Program-made: the position numbers and the translations under genes
The notes under the pieces: model-generated
Databases searched by the model: none
Seen by the model: only the letters and a program-made list of their open reading frames with translations
What the model was told of the DNA's origin: nothing
In this document: positions 32,116 to 41,313 of the stretch, piece after piece
How the letters are laid out: every line of letters begins with the position of its first letter
Numbering within the stretch: the first letter of the stretch is position 1
From: Haloferax larsenii JCM 13917
GTDB lineage: Archaea > Halobacteriota > Halobacteria > Halobacteriales > Haloferacaceae
NCBI RefSeq assembly: GCF_000336955.1
Contig: NZ_AOLI01000009.1
Coordinates: forward strand, 1 to 64,000
Length of the DNA: 64,000 nt
Reading direction: 5' to 3'

Positions 32116-33122
32116 TGAGTGTCTCACGTCACCCAGTCGCCCTTCGTCTAGAGCAACAGGTAGGTGGTGCGACCCGGCTTCTCGCCACCGTCATGGCGCT
32201 CCCTCTCGTCGACGGAATCTTCCCCGCGCTCATCATCGCGGGGGCGTTGAACTCCGTCACGGGTATCTTACAGACTGGTCTCCTCATCTTCGGTGGGTCG
32301 GCGACGGTCGCCGTCATCCTCGCAGAGATGGAGGGCTCGCGCCGCGAGCAGCTCACGTCTATCCTGCTCCTGGGCGCGTTCCTCATCCCGATTGCGGTCA
32401 CCGAGGCCGCCATCGCGGAGACCATCGAGACGCTACTCAACTTCGAGGTCTTCCACCGCTTCGCCGGGCTGGTCATCCTGGCCATCGCCGCGAAGACGGC
32501 TTCCTCGAAGGTCGGCGAATATCTCCCGTCACCAAGTGTCATCATCGGTCTCGGTCTCGTTGCCAGCTTCAACCCCGCGGGCGCTGAACTCGTCGTCAGC
32601 CCGGACCCGTCCCGGCTCATCAACGCCGGTGCGGCCGCCGGAACCGGCGTCGGCTTCGCCGGTGCTGTCGCCATCTTCGCGCCCCGTCTGCGCGGCAACG
32701 TCGACATCGACCTCTTCCGCTTCGGGAGTTCGGTCGCGCTCGGCATGCTCGCGCTCGACGTCCTCGGCCTGATGCCGACGCAGGCACCCGTCGCACTCGG
32801 CGTCCTCGGCGTCACGGCGCTTTTCGCCTTCGACCCCGGGTCGGCAGCCGACCCCGAATCCGACGTCGCGGCCGACGCTTCGTCTGCCGGTGCCGACTTC
32901 GACGACGCACCCGCAGTCGAGTCCCCGTCATCCCACTCGGTCGATGGCGCGGTCGCCGACGGTGGTGACGACGTTTCGGGCGGTGTCTCAGCCGGCGACG
33001 TTGCTGGTGAGGCGGTCGTCGCCGACGCCGACGACGCAGTCGTCGAAGACACGGACGACGACTCGCCCGAACCCGGATACGGCTATCCCGGCGAGGGAGA
33101 GTCACGCGCGCCGTGGCTGTAG
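32115..33122 (+). CDS. DUF5794-type membrane protein
   Basis: 335 residues from ATG 32115. About seven hydrophobic segments in the first 235 residues, starting with RLEQQVGGATRLLATVMALP; then an acidic Ala/Asp/Val-rich cytoplasmic or external tail of about 95 residues ending GYPGEGESRAPWL. I recognise the N-terminal part as a haloarchaeal family that I believe is DUF5794; function unknown. One-base overlap with the mini-ORF means coupled translation. A T-run after the stop is a likely terminator. Confidence 0.82.
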   Translation: MSVSRHPVALRLEQQVGGATRLLATVMALPLVDGIFPALIIAGALNSVTGILQTGLLIFGGSATVAVILAEMEGSRREQLTSILLLGAFLIPIAVTEAAIAETIETLLNFEVFHRFAGLVILAIAAKTASSKVGEYLPSPSVIIGLGLVASFNPAGAELVVSPDPSRLINAGAAAGTGVGFAGAVAIFAPRLRGNVDIDLFRFGSSVALGMLALDVLGLMPTQAPVALGVLGVTALFAFDPGSAADPESDVAADASSAGADFDDAPAVESPSSHSVDGAVADGGDDVSGGVSAGDVAGEAVVADADDAVVEDTDDDSPEPGYGYPGEGESRAPWL

Positions 33123-33134
33123 TTCAGGGTCTCA

Positions 33135-33140
33135 TTTTTT
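33135..33140 (+). terminator. T6 run after the DUF5794-type gene
   Basis: Six T residues 13 bases after the stop at 33122, matching the simple poly-T terminators of archaea. Another T5 run follows near 33157. Confidence 0.45.
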
Positions 33141-33185
33141 CGCATCACGAGCCGTCTTTTTCCACCTGCGCACCGAACGCGGTGT

Positions 33186-33572
33186 ATGCGCCGAACCTTC
33201 GACATCCAGACCGACCGTCGTCTCCAGGCTATCGACGTCACTCGGCAGGTCTCTAAGGCGCTCCCGTCGGACGCGGACGGCGTCTGTACCGTCTTTTCGC
33301 GTCACACGACGACGGGCGTCTGCGTCAACGAGGCGGAGTCACGACTCTTGGGAGATATCGAGACGATGCTCGCCGAGAGCGTCCCCGACGACGGCTGGGA
33401 CCACGACACACTCGACGGGAACGCCGACTCGCATCTTCGCGCGCTTCTCGTCGGCAACGGTGTCTCGATACCTGTCGTCGACGGCGAGTTAGACCTCGGT
33501 CGCTGGCAGTCGGTCCTTCTCGTCGAGTGCGACGGCCCGCGGACGCGAACCGTGACCGTGGCGATGCCGTAA
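33186..33572 (+). CDS. YjbQ-family protein (UPF0047)
   Basis: 128 residues from ATG 33186. The family signature SRHTTTGVCVNEAESRLL is present, with a second conserved part DGNADSHLRALLVG and a C-terminal ECDGPRTRTVTVAM. YjbQ proteins have weak thiamine-phosphate-synthase activity in bacteria and are ubiquitous; their real substrate is uncertain. It lies between two haloarchaeal conserved genes on the same strand. Confidence 0.9.
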   Translation: MRRTFDIQTDRRLQAIDVTRQVSKALPSDADGVCTVFSRHTTTGVCVNEAESRLLGDIETMLAESVPDDGWDHDTLDGNADSHLRALLVGNGVSIPVVDGELDLGRWQSVLLVECDGPRTRTVTVAMP

Positions 33573-33623
33573 CTCGGGTCCAGTGCCGGAGGGCTTACTT
33601 ACCTCGGCGCGTTTCGTCGGGAC

Positions 33624-33851
33624 ATGAGTAACCGCGTCGTACAAGGGCGGATGGTCACTCCAGAGACGCTGGCCGAACTCGTCGAAGGCGAGCGGCCGAT
33701 GGAAGCCGAAGCGATTCAGGACGCCGACTTCGACTGCCCCGAATGCGGAGAGAACGTCATCTCGGTCGGCTACATGCCGAGTATTACGGAATTCGTGACC
33801 GCCTACAAGTGCCAAGAGTGCGACTGGGCGGACGACGACCGCGACGAGTAG
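33624..33851 (+). CDS. Small zinc-ribbon protein, DUF5795-type
   Basis: 75 residues from ATG 33624. Two CxxC pairs, DCPECGENVI and KCQECDWA, form a zinc ribbon after a 35-residue acidic N-terminus. I think it is the haloarchaeal DUF5795 family, often near DUF5794 and YjbQ. Role unknown, probably nucleic-acid or protein binding. Confidence 0.82.
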   Translation: MSNRVVQGRMVTPETLAELVEGERPMEAEAIQDADFDCPECGENVISVGYMPSITEFVTAYKCQECDWADDDRDE

Positions 33852-33862
33852 AATCGAAACCC

Positions 33863-33870
33863 CTTTAAGA
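33863..33870 (+). promoter_or_regulatory. tRNA-Trp promoter (TATA)
   Basis: CTTTAAGA about 35-40 bases before the mature tRNA 5' end, leaving a short leader for RNase P trimming. Confidence 0.5.
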
Positions 33871-33902
33871 AAAATCGCCATACGAAAGAGTGCACGCAAA
33901 TC

Positions 33903-34079
33903 GGGGCTGTGGCCAAGCCCGGCATGGCGACTGACTCCAGAGGCTTGGCGCCCGGGACGACACTCCAGCTGATATACAGAGCGGCCGACTGATCATCGGT
34001 CGTGTTGAAGACCCTCTGGAGTTCCGAGGCGCACACCGGAGATATCAGTCGATCGGGGGTTCAAATCCCTCCGGCCCCA
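33903..34079 (+). tRNA. trnW: tRNA-Trp (CCA) with 103-base intron
   Basis: Acceptor stem GGGGCTG pairs with CGGCCCC (34072-34078) with discriminator A34079. The anticodon stem ACTGA (33930-33934) pairs with TCAGT (34045-34049), and the loop is CTCCAG|A with anticodon CCA at 33937-33939. The T-arm is GGGGG-TTCAAAT-CCCTC. The intron sits between positions 37 and 38, the canonical archaeal site, and would be removed by the bulge-helix-bulge endonuclease. CCA is not encoded at the 3' end. A T-run follows at 34080. Confidence 0.95.
33941..34043 (+). ncRNA. tRNA-Trp intron with box C/D-like guide sequences
   Basis: The 103-base length agrees with what is known for Haloferax volcanii tRNA-Trp. CGACTGATC (33986-33994) is complementary to the spliced exon part GATCAGTCG, and CTCTGGAGT (34014-34022) is complementary over seven or more bases to the anticodon region ACTCCAG. 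In this family the intron is a box C/D guide for 2'-O-methylation of C34 and U39. CTGA-type D boxes occur at 33969 and 33989. Confidence 0.8.
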
Positions 34080-34248
34080 TTTTCTCTCGAAAATCACCGT
34101 CTTAGCGGGCGCTCCGTCGCTCGTGGACAGCGTGGTTTACAACGGTGTATAACCTCTCAATCTGTGATGCGTTATTGAGATCGTGCTGAATACAGGGCGC
34201 GTGTCGGGCGAGGAGACGATTCGGTTCATAACGTGCTCCGAGCGAGGC

Positions 34249-35511
34249 TCACGACAGGAGCAAGAACACTGGGTACGAGGTGGCCACCGCCAGCGAGGGC
34301 GTCAAGACCCACATCGAAACGATACGTTTGGCCGCCGCGGAGTCGAAGAGACTCTTTTCGTCGAGGTCAACCGGTCCCTTCTCACCAACGTCAGGCACGT
34401 CCGGTATCTCCGCAGGCTTCTCCGCCGGCTCTTCGTGACGAGCGATGTCCCCAATGGTTGGACTGGTCGGCACCTCCTCGTCCCGTGAGGTAGCCAACGC
34501 TCCCGTGGCAACCTCCACGTCCACCGCCGCAGACTGGGGAGACGGCGTCGCCAATTCCGCCAGTGTCGCCGCCCGACTCGCTCGACCCCAGCCCAGTCCG
34601 ATAATCGTGGAGGTCGTACTCACCGCGAGACTCGCGGGGATACCGAGGTAGGACAGTATCGTAATAACCGTCCCACCAACGATAGAGACGATGAGTGACG
34701 CGAGAATCGGGAGTTCGGTGATGTTGTCACCCACCGTATCCAGCGTGCGACGAGCGATGGTGAAGCTTCCCAGCCCGAAGGCCGCCACCGCGAGCAACAC
34801 CCCCTGATTCACGGTCAGCGGGCCACCCGCGCCGACGAGGGGGGCAACGGCGTTCGCTGCGTTCGAGGCCCCCGCTGAAAACGCCATATAACAGGCGATG
34901 ACGACCACCGAAATCGAACCCACGATGTCTTGCAGTGATGCGTTTTGGTTGAGGTGCGGGCGTGGAACCGACCCGGAGCGGTCGATTTGGATGAGGTGAA
35001 GGTCGAACTTCGTGAATGCGACGTAGCGGTCGAGATACGGGTAGACGTACCGTCCAATCACGAGGCCGACGGCGAAACTCAACAGCGGTGCGACGATCCA
35101 CGCCGAGACGATGACGAACATCAGTGCTTGGTTGAGCGTCCCCGACGCGAGGCCCAGTCCGATGATAGCTCCGACAGCCGTCATCGACGTCGAAGCCGGA
35201 ACACCGTACAGATTCGAGACGAGCAACGAGAGTCCAGTGAAGAACAGGACGACGACACTCGCGACGGGTGTGAACTGAACCGCCGGGACGATACTGCTAC
35301 TCATGGTGGTTATGACGTTTCGACCGACGGTCCACGCGCCGAGGAACGCGAACCCGATGAACAGCGCCGCGGCAGTCGTTTTCCGAGTGAGCCGCGACCC
35401 GACCGCCGGCCCGAATGCCACGCCTGTCGATGAGCCACCGATATTGAATCCCACGAATACCGCTGCGGCGACTCCAGCGACCAGCAACAGTGATACCATT
35501 CGACCATCCAT
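34249..35511 (-). CDS. PiT-family inorganic phosphate transporter
   Basis: 420 residues from ATG 35511. About ten helices with the two inverted PiT signature repeats: FVGFNIGGSSTGVAFGPAVG near the start and FSAGASNAANAVAPLVGAG after residue 210. A cytoplasmic acidic insert (about residues 330-385, VATGALATSRDEE onward) precedes the last helix. It imports phosphate coupled to Na+ or H+. Alone on this strand; the tRNA gene converges on it. Confidence 0.92.
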   Translation of the reverse strand: MDGRMVSLLLVAGVAAAVFVGFNIGGSSTGVAFGPAVGSRLTRKTTAAALFIGFAFLGAWTVGRNVITTMSSSIVPAVQFTPVASVVVLFFTGLSLLVSNLYGVPASTSMTAVGAIIGLGLASGTLNQALMFVIVSAWIVAPLLSFAVGLVIGRYVYPYLDRYVAFTKFDLHLIQIDRSGSVPRPHLNQNASLQDIVGSISVVVIACYMAFSAGASNAANAVAPLVGAGGPLTVNQGVLLAVAAFGLGSFTIARRTLDTVGDNITELPILASLIVSIVGGTVITILSYLGIPASLAVSTTSTIIGLGWGRASRAATLAELATPSPQSAAVDVEVATGALATSRDEEVPTSPTIGDIARHEEPAEKPAEIPDVPDVGEKGPVDLDEKSLFDSAAAKRIVSMWVLTPSLAVATSYPVFLLLS

Positions 35512-35714
35512 TGACGCCGCTCGGATAAAATGTACGGCTTCATTGGCAGGTCACACGGACCGAACCATTTCACAGAATCCATCCTTCCGCTTGTCGTCTC
35601 GCGATTACTCGTCGAGGAACCGCATTTCTGATCTGCTGACTACACCTTCTGTCTGTGCCACGCGGTTCGTGTCACATTCTGGGGCGCTCGTCACGATGTC
35701 TCATCCACTCCCAA

Positions 35715-36062
35715 TCAGTGAAGTCCAGACCTGAAGTACTGGAGAATAATCACAGACCAAAGGAAGATACCGATGCCATAGCAGATGAGGACGAGTCGAA
35801 TACTGAGTCTCCCCGCTGCCGATGCCGCGTGAATATCTACGTTGGCCTCTGTCTCGATACCCCCCTCTTCGTGGACACCGCCCTCGGTCACGTTCGTCCG
35901 TCCTGCTTGGCCACCACCCAACGCCAACAAGAGGAGTCCGGCAATTGCGGCAAAGACGAGATACAGTCCGGAGTGTGTCGTGTAGTAGATGGTCCCGACG
36001 GTCGCCAGACCTGCAATAATAGTAAAGACGAGAACAGCCATCGCGATAGCTCGCTTGTCCAT
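35715..36062 (-). CDS. Small membrane protein, unknown family (115 aa)
   Basis: From ATG 36062 (a TTG 36080 in frame is less likely). Helices at about 6-26 and 32-48 (LVFAAIAGLLLLALGG), a polar His/Glu loop, and a third near the C-terminus (IRLVLICYGIGIFLWSVIIL). It starts 433 bases before the divergent MFS gene. The function is not recognised; it is a plausible partner of the phosphate transporter that follows downstream on the same strand at 203 bases. Confidence 0.65.
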   Translation of the reverse strand: MDKRAIAMAVLVFTIIAGLATVGTIYYTTHSGLYLVFAAIAGLLLLALGGGQAGRTNVTEGGVHEEGGIETEANVDIHAASAAGRLSIRLVLICYGIGIFLWSVIILQYFRSGLH

Positions 36063-36493
36063 ACCGGCGATAGGACCCAAATTGGTTTATTCTTTGTCAC
36101 ATGGTGTGTGGGAGGAAGGACAGACCACCCGAGGGTGCACGTCTCGAACCGACTTGGGAGTCGGACTCGCTCCTACCGATGACGGCGGTCGGTTCTCCCT
36201 GCAACCCCCACCAACACCTGCCACACGCATTGTCCACCTGTCTCACGGAAAACATAATATACTCGATTACGAATGAATATTCGCTGCCGTCAGAGGCACG
36301 CCCCCTGCGACGACATTGTCGCCAACCCTCTTGCAGGTCTTCGATTCACCAAAGTGCAGGTACCGACGGACGTCGTCACCGACTCGCCGCCACGAGAGCG
36401 CACCGGGCATCACGCGCTCGCCGGGACGTGGAGGCGTCGTCGACGTCCGGACCGTGCGTACATTGATACGACCATCGTCCTTACGCACCGCCG
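36063..36493. other. 431-base gap between divergent small membrane and MFS genes
   Basis: Only a doubtful 47-codon minus-strand ORF is visible. The left part (36075-36260) is moderately AT-rich with a TATA-like ATAATATAC near 36250. No RNA gene or repeat found. Confidence 0.5.
36267..36410 (-). CDS. Doubtful 47-codon ORF, possibly a gene remnant
   Basis: ATG 36410 to TAA 36267. The peptide starts MPGALSWRRVGDDVRRYLHF and ends GGVPLTAANIHS. It has no TATA at leaderless spacing and no recognised family. It could be a fragment of a degraded gene or chance. Confidence 0.2.
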   Translation of the reverse strand: MPGALSWRRVGDDVRRYLHFGESKTCKRVGDNVVAGGVPLTAANIHS

Positions 36494-37783
36494 ATGGGTT
36501 CCTCCCTCGACAGTCGAATCCTCGCGCTCGCGATGGCACGAATGGTCGATGCGCTCGCCAACTCGTTTCTCGTCGTCGTGCTGCCGCTGTATATCGGGAG
36601 CCAACTCGTCGAACTCCCGTCGTTCGTCGGGACGACTGTCGCACTCGGTGTCGCCGAGTTCACGGTGACAGCCGAACTCCTCATCGGAATCGTCCTCTCG
36701 CTTTTCGGCTTCCTCAACAGCTTCAGTCAGCCGGTCACGGGGTCGATATCGGACAAGACCGGCCGTCGGAAAGTGTTTCTACTGACCGGGTTGGCGCTCG
36801 TCGCAATCGGGAGCGCCGGGTACATCGTCTTCACCGATTACCTCTCGATACTGCTGATGCGCGGGTTGCAGGGCATCGGCGCGGCGTTCACCATCCCGGT
36901 CACGGTCGCGCTCGTAAACGAACTGTCGGCCGAGGACGAACGCGGTGGGAACTTCGGCCTGTTCAATACGTTCAGACTCCTCGGATTCGGCGTCGGCCCG
37001 CTGGTGGCTGGGGGCGTCGTCGCTGCCGGGCCTTACACGCTGTTCGCGATACCGATATCCGGCTTCGAAGCCGCGTTCCTCGTCGCGGTCGTCGGGGCAG
37101 TCCTCAGCTTTGGACTCATCGTCGCCCTCATCGACGACCCGGAGCGCACCGAAAGCGAGGCGGCCGACGACATCTCGCTCACGATTCGGGACCCCGACGG
37201 GTCGGGTCTCGACCCGGTGTTCGCGCTCGGACTCGCGACTATCGTGATGGCGCTGAGTCTCGCTATCTTCGCCCCGCTGGCCAACCTCGTCAACGCCCGC
37301 CTCGACCAGGGGACGTTTCTCTTCGCCGTCCAGTTCGGGGCGACAGTGCTGGCGAACGTGATGTTCCAGTACCCAATCGGTCGGCTCAGCGACCGCTACG
37401 GCCGACGACCGTTCCTGCTCGGTGGCTTCGTGCTCCTCTTACCGACCACGCTCGCACAGGGGTTCGTACAGGAACCGCTGTTGATGATTCTCGCGCGGTT
37501 CTTGCAAGGAATCGCCGTCGCGGCTGTGTTCGCCCCCTCGCTCGCTCTCGCGGGCGACCTCGCCAAGGAGGGCCAGTCGGGGTCGACGCTCTCGATTTTG
37601 ACGATGGGGTTCGGGCTCGGGGTCGCCTTCGGGACACTGTTTTCCGGTATCCTCGTCGGATTCGGGTTTGCGGTGCCCTTCGTCGTCGCCACCGCACTCG
37701 GTGCCGTTGGACTCCTCGTCGTGTACACCCAGGTCAGAGAGACGATAGGTGAGTCGGCGACGACGCCGATGGCGGGTGACTAA
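36494..37783 (+). CDS. MFS transporter
   Basis: 429 residues from ATG 36494, twelve predicted helices. The loop motifs GSISDKTGRRKVFL (helices 2-3) and GRLSDRYGRRPFLLGG (helices 8-9) are intact, so both halves are complete. The extracytoplasmic side is typical of drug or metabolite exporters; the substrate is unknown. It has a short intergenic distance to the next membrane protein (147 bases). Confidence 0.9.
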   Translation: MGSSLDSRILALAMARMVDALANSFLVVVLPLYIGSQLVELPSFVGTTVALGVAEFTVTAELLIGIVLSLFGFLNSFSQPVTGSISDKTGRRKVFLLTGLALVAIGSAGYIVFTDYLSILLMRGLQGIGAAFTIPVTVALVNELSAEDERGGNFGLFNTFRLLGFGVGPLVAGGVVAAGPYTLFAIPISGFEAAFLVAVVGAVLSFGLIVALIDDPERTESEAADDISLTIRDPDGSGLDPVFALGLATIVMALSLAIFAPLANLVNARLDQGTFLFAVQFGATVLANVMFQYPIGRLSDRYGRRPFLLGGFVLLLPTTLAQGFVQEPLLMILARFLQGIAVAAVFAPSLALAGDLAKEGQSGSTLSILTMGFGLGVAFGTLFSGILVGFGFAVPFVVATALGAVGLLVVYTQVRETIGESATTPMAGD

Positions 37784-37930
37784 CTGAGGATAACTGGTCG
37801 CTGGTGCGACTCGCACTCGACGCGACGCTGTCTTGCGTGGCTGTTTTGCTACTTGTGTAGCCGTTTTACTACCGTAATGCATGATAAACACACGCACACT
37901 TTTGCTGTGTGGTGTCCAACGTGACAACAA

Positions 37931-38689
37931 ATGAGCACCCAGACAGTCCGCGGAACAATCGGAGGCATGGCACAGCGGGCGAATCCGTCGTTCGCGGGGG
38001 GCGTTGTCACCATCTCGGTTGTTGCCCTCACGTACGTCCTTACCGTCGGGTCGGTGCAGATACACACCTACGTCCACGTGATGACGGGCGTCCTCTGGAC
38101 GGGGACGGACCTGTTTCTCGGGGCCATCCTCGGTCCGGTGCTCGGCGGTCTCGACGCGGACGACAGTGCGGCAGTGTTCGAACGATTGACGCCGAAGCTA
38201 TCGTTTTTCTTACCGTCGATGGCGTTTCTCACCATCGCGACCGGACTGGCTCTCGCGCTCCGCGTCGGGCTGTTTCCGAACCCGGACCCGTGGCTCGCGC
38301 TCTTCACTGCGGTCAACATCATTCCGATATTCTTGCTGTTAGGATGGCGGTTGAACGCGTGGTCCGATTGGCGGTGGCGGATACCCTTCGCCGTCGCGAC
38401 CATCGGGTCGCTCGTCTGGGTCGTCTTGACCATCGGCGACCTGCAAATGACGACGCCCGCTGTCGTCGTGGCGCTGGCTATCGTGACGATTCTCTCCGTT
38501 CAGGGGTTCGGCTTCTTGATGCCCGGCGAAGTCAGAATCTACCTGGAGATGACCTCGCCGACTCCCGATTCCGAAGTAATCGCCGGGGTCGGACAGCAAA
38601 ACGCGATGCTCGGCGGCGTGCAGGGACTGTTCCAACTTATCCTCATCGTGGATATGGTCTACCTGCGATACGGAGGGCTCCCGTTTTGA
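37931..38689 (+). CDS. Multi-span membrane protein, unknown
   Basis: 252 residues from ATG 37931 with about six helices. The VQIHTYVHVMTGVLWTGTDL segment has a His followed by a Trp-Thr-Gly turn like that of DUF2269/CopD-type proteins, in which His residues may bind heme or copper. No clear catalytic set. The end GGVQGLFQLILIVDMVYLRYG is hydrophobic. Followed by an AT-rich 38760-38846 that forms the next promoter. Confidence 0.7.
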   Translation: MSTQTVRGTIGGMAQRANPSFAGGVVTISVVALTYVLTVGSVQIHTYVHVMTGVLWTGTDLFLGAILGPVLGGLDADDSAAVFERLTPKLSFFLPSMAFLTIATGLALALRVGLFPNPDPWLALFTAVNIIPIFLLLGWRLNAWSDWRWRIPFAVATIGSLVWVVLTIGDLQMTTPAVVVALAIVTILSVQGFGFLMPGEVRIYLEMTSPTPDSEVIAGVGQQNAMLGGVQGLFQLILIVDMVYLRYGGLPF

Positions 38690-38846
38690 GTACCTCTGTG
38701 GTGACTTCTCGACCGAACACGGGAGGTTGCAAGCTGAGACACGACCTCGTATAAACTCTGTTCAGCGACACTGACTGTCTCATCTTCTTACTAATTTAAC
38801 CTAGTTGACAATTTTATACTCTCTCAGGTTGTACTGTACCGATAGA

Positions 38847-40175
38847 ATGCCCCTCCACTCTCGTCGTTCGTTCCTCGCCGGAGCAGCGGCACTCGGGACG
38901 TTGGCCCTCGCGGGGTGTGGTGGACGCGCCACCGAGGACACGGTCACGACGGAGACACCAGCCACGCCCACGCGAACGGACACGGTGACAGAGACACCCG
39001 AGCCAAACGTCGTCGACCCCGAAGACGCGGAGAACGTCTACTACGTCGACCCGAGGGATGGGTCGGACGACAACAGTGGTGACTCACTGGACGCGCCGTT
39101 CGAAACCCTTCGGCCCGTGATGTACGACGCCGAATTCGAACTCGGTGCGGGCGACGTCGTCTATCTCCGCGGTGGCGTCCACAAACTCCGAGGAGACGGC
39201 AGTATCAACCTCTCGTACCTCACGGGAACCGAAGAAAAACCGATTACCATTCAGGCGCTTCCCGGTGAGCGACCCGTCATCGACGTCAACATGAAAGGGT
39301 CGAACGGGATTTCGATGTTCGGAAGCGAGCACATCCATCTCCGGGGATTCGAACTCAAGAACGTCAAGCGAAACGGCATCGCGTGCAGCGAGTCGAACGA
39401 CGGGCCAGCGAAGTCGTGCGTGTTCGAGGATTTAGAGATTCACCACTACGGGCAAGGAGACGACCGAAACGGTAACGGAATCAGTTTCTACGGGCACTCG
39501 TTCGACCACTTCGTTCGGCGGGTTACGGCCCACCACGGCGGGTCGAAAAACAGCTCCGACGGCTTCTACATCGGCGGCGAGGGAGACCGCTTGAGCGGCG
39601 GTCACCGCTTCGAAGAGTGCGTCGCGTATCTGAACGCCGACGACGGCTTCGACTTCTACCGTTCGGACCCGACGCGCGGCAGTCTCGTCGTCAACTCCGT
39701 CGCCTACAAGAACGGAACCGACGGCAACGGAACCACGGGCGACGGAAACGGCTTCAAGATGGGCGGCGGGTGGGAGACCGGCGGCAACCGCTGTTATCGC
39801 TGTGTCGCCTACGACAACACCGCCTACGGGTTCGACAACAACGGTGCGAGCGTCGCCAACACCTACGACCACTGCACGTCGTTCCGAAACGGGACCTTCG
39901 GATTCAGCTTCACCGGCAACACCGAACCGGACAACATCGCGCGCAACTCGCTGGCGTGGCTCAACGGAGAGGGTGCGGTGTTTCAGGCGTTCAACGTCCG
40001 AAGCGAGCGGAATTCGTGGGACCTCGACATCGACGACCCCGAGTTCGCGAGGACGGTGACAGGCGACGATTTCCTCCGCTTGACGAAAGGCTCGCCGTGT
40101 ATCGATGCCGGTGTCGATATCGGCGAACCATATCTCGGTGCAGCGCCCGACCTCGGCGCGTTCGAATTCACCTAA
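38847..40175 (+). CDS. Parallel beta-helix (pectate-lyase-like) Tat lipoprotein
   Basis: 442 residues. ATG 38847 gives SRRSFLAGAAALGTLALAGC, a Tat signal ending in lipobox Cys. A Thr/Glu-rich linker (residues 30-60) leads to YYVDPRDGSDDNSGDS (DUF1565/PL9-type start), then right-handed beta-helix coils rich in Asn/Gly: NGTDGNGTTGDGNGFKMGG. The C-terminal CIDAGVDIGEPYLGAAPDLGAF is the typical end of this group. Likely degrades acidic polysaccharides at the cell surface; a Ca2+ site and base residue cannot be proved by eye. Confidence 0.87.
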   Translation: MPLHSRRSFLAGAAALGTLALAGCGGRATEDTVTTETPATPTRTDTVTETPEPNVVDPEDAENVYYVDPRDGSDDNSGDSLDAPFETLRPVMYDAEFELGAGDVVYLRGGVHKLRGDGSINLSYLTGTEEKPITIQALPGERPVIDVNMKGSNGISMFGSEHIHLRGFELKNVKRNGIACSESNDGPAKSCVFEDLEIHHYGQGDDRNGNGISFYGHSFDHFVRRVTAHHGGSKNSSDGFYIGGEGDRLSGGHRFEECVAYLNADDGFDFYRSDPTRGSLVVNSVAYKNGTDGNGTTGDGNGFKMGGGWETGGNRCYRCVAYDNTAYGFDNNGASVANTYDHCTSFRNGTFGFSFTGNTEPDNIARNSLAWLNGEGAVFQAFNVRSERNSWDLDIDDPEFARTVTGDDFLRLTKGSPCIDAGVDIGEPYLGAAPDLGAFEFT

Positions 40176-40187
40176 GCACGTTAGGAG

Positions 40188-41312
40188 TCACTCGATGGTC
40201 CGACCCCGACCCGTCGCGGCCGTCGTGCCCATCGAGCCCGTCGCAGTTCCCTCGGCGACCGCACGCACGAACTCGCGGACTGTCGCTGCCGTCTCGTCCC
40301 ACGTCACGTGGTCGAGGTACCGCCGTCGGGCGGCCAACGAGTGAGCGACGAGGCGTTCGGAGTCCCGACACAGCGGCGCGATAGCGTCGGTAATCTCGGA
40401 TGGGTCCGTCGGGTCGACGAGGTAGCCGTCTTCGCGGTGCGTGACGAGTTCGCTCCCACCGCCAGCGGTCGAAACGATAGCTGGCAGCCCGAACCCCATC
40501 GCTTCGAGCGCGGCGATGCCGAAACCCTCGTAGTGGGAGGGGAGGGCGAACACGTGTGACTCACGCAGTGTCGCAGCGAGTTCGGCATCGGGGAGTCGGC
40601 CGGTGAAGGTGACGTAGTCCTCGATACCGAGGTCAGACACGAGCGCCCGAAGCCGTCGTTCGTATCCGGCGTCGACCGCTGCGCCGACCACCGTCAACTC
40701 CCACTCCCACCGGACGCGAGAGAGCCCGCGGAGCAGTCCATCGACGTTTTTCCGCGGTTCGAGGTTGCCGACGGTGACGACTTGGAGGGGGCCGTCGGTC
40801 GCCCGCTCGCCAATCGCTTCGGGCGTCAGCGGGGCACCGAACTCGGAAAATCGGTCGCCCGCGGGATACGCGACGACGCTCGGCTCGGTCGTCGTGAGGT
40901 CTGTGACGCTCTCCCGAGTGGTCTCGCTGTTGAACACGAACGCGTCGACCGAGTCGAGATAGCGTGCTTCGACGAGTTGGCGGAGTCGGCGTCGCCACGG
41001 GTGGAAGTTCTCTCGGGAGTGGAGGTGGTGGACGACCGAGACGAGCGGCGTGTCGTCGTCGAGACCGGCGTTCGCGGCAGCCAGCGACGGGTGACACAAC
41101 TCGTCTTGGAGCAGTACGTCGACGTCCAGATTTCGCAACCGCCGGAACGCCGTGGCGTTGTCTCCGAGACGCGCCCAGTACGGTCGCTCGGGGAGCGAGA
41201 CGACCGTCACCTCGTCGCCCGCCTCGCGGAACCGACGGACGAGTTCGAGGTCGTATCGGTAGCCACCGGAGCGGTCGTCGAGCGGGCCGTAGACGACGAA
41301 TCCCAGATGCAC
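40188..41312 (-). CDS. GT4-family glycosyltransferase, last gene of pterin-like operon
   Basis: 374 residues from ATG 41312. GT-B fold: an N-terminal VVYGPLDDRSGGYRYDLELV and the nucleotide-sugar site HYEGFGIAALEAMGFGLP (E-x7-E motif). No membrane segment, so soluble. It starts one base after the stop of the PTPS-like gene. GT4 enzymes use UDP- or GDP-sugars; being the last of a GTP-cyclohydrolase/PTPS operon suggests that it glycosylates a pterin product (inference), although cell-wall glycans are possible. Confidence 0.88.
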   Translation of the reverse strand: MHLGFVVYGPLDDRSGGYRYDLELVRRFREAGDEVTVVSLPERPYWARLGDNATAFRRLRNLDVDVLLQDELCHPSLAAANAGLDDDTPLVSVVHHLHSRENFHPWRRRLRQLVEARYLDSVDAFVFNSETTRESVTDLTTTEPSVVAYPAGDRFSEFGAPLTPEAIGERATDGPLQVVTVGNLEPRKNVDGLLRGLSRVRWEWELTVVGAAVDAGYERRLRALVSDLGIEDYVTFTGRLPDAELAATLRESHVFALPSHYEGFGIAALEAMGFGLPAIVSTAGGGSELVTHREDGYLVDPTDPSEITDAIAPLCRDSERLVAHSLAARRRYLDHVTWDETAATVREFVRAVAEGTATGSMGTTAATGRGRTIE

Positions 41313-41313
41313 G

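Noticed and set aside
36316-37752. 478-codon frame overlapping the MFS gene
   Set aside because: Arg-rich product in a frame offset from the transporter, with no motif; the MFS frame has both conserved loop motifs.
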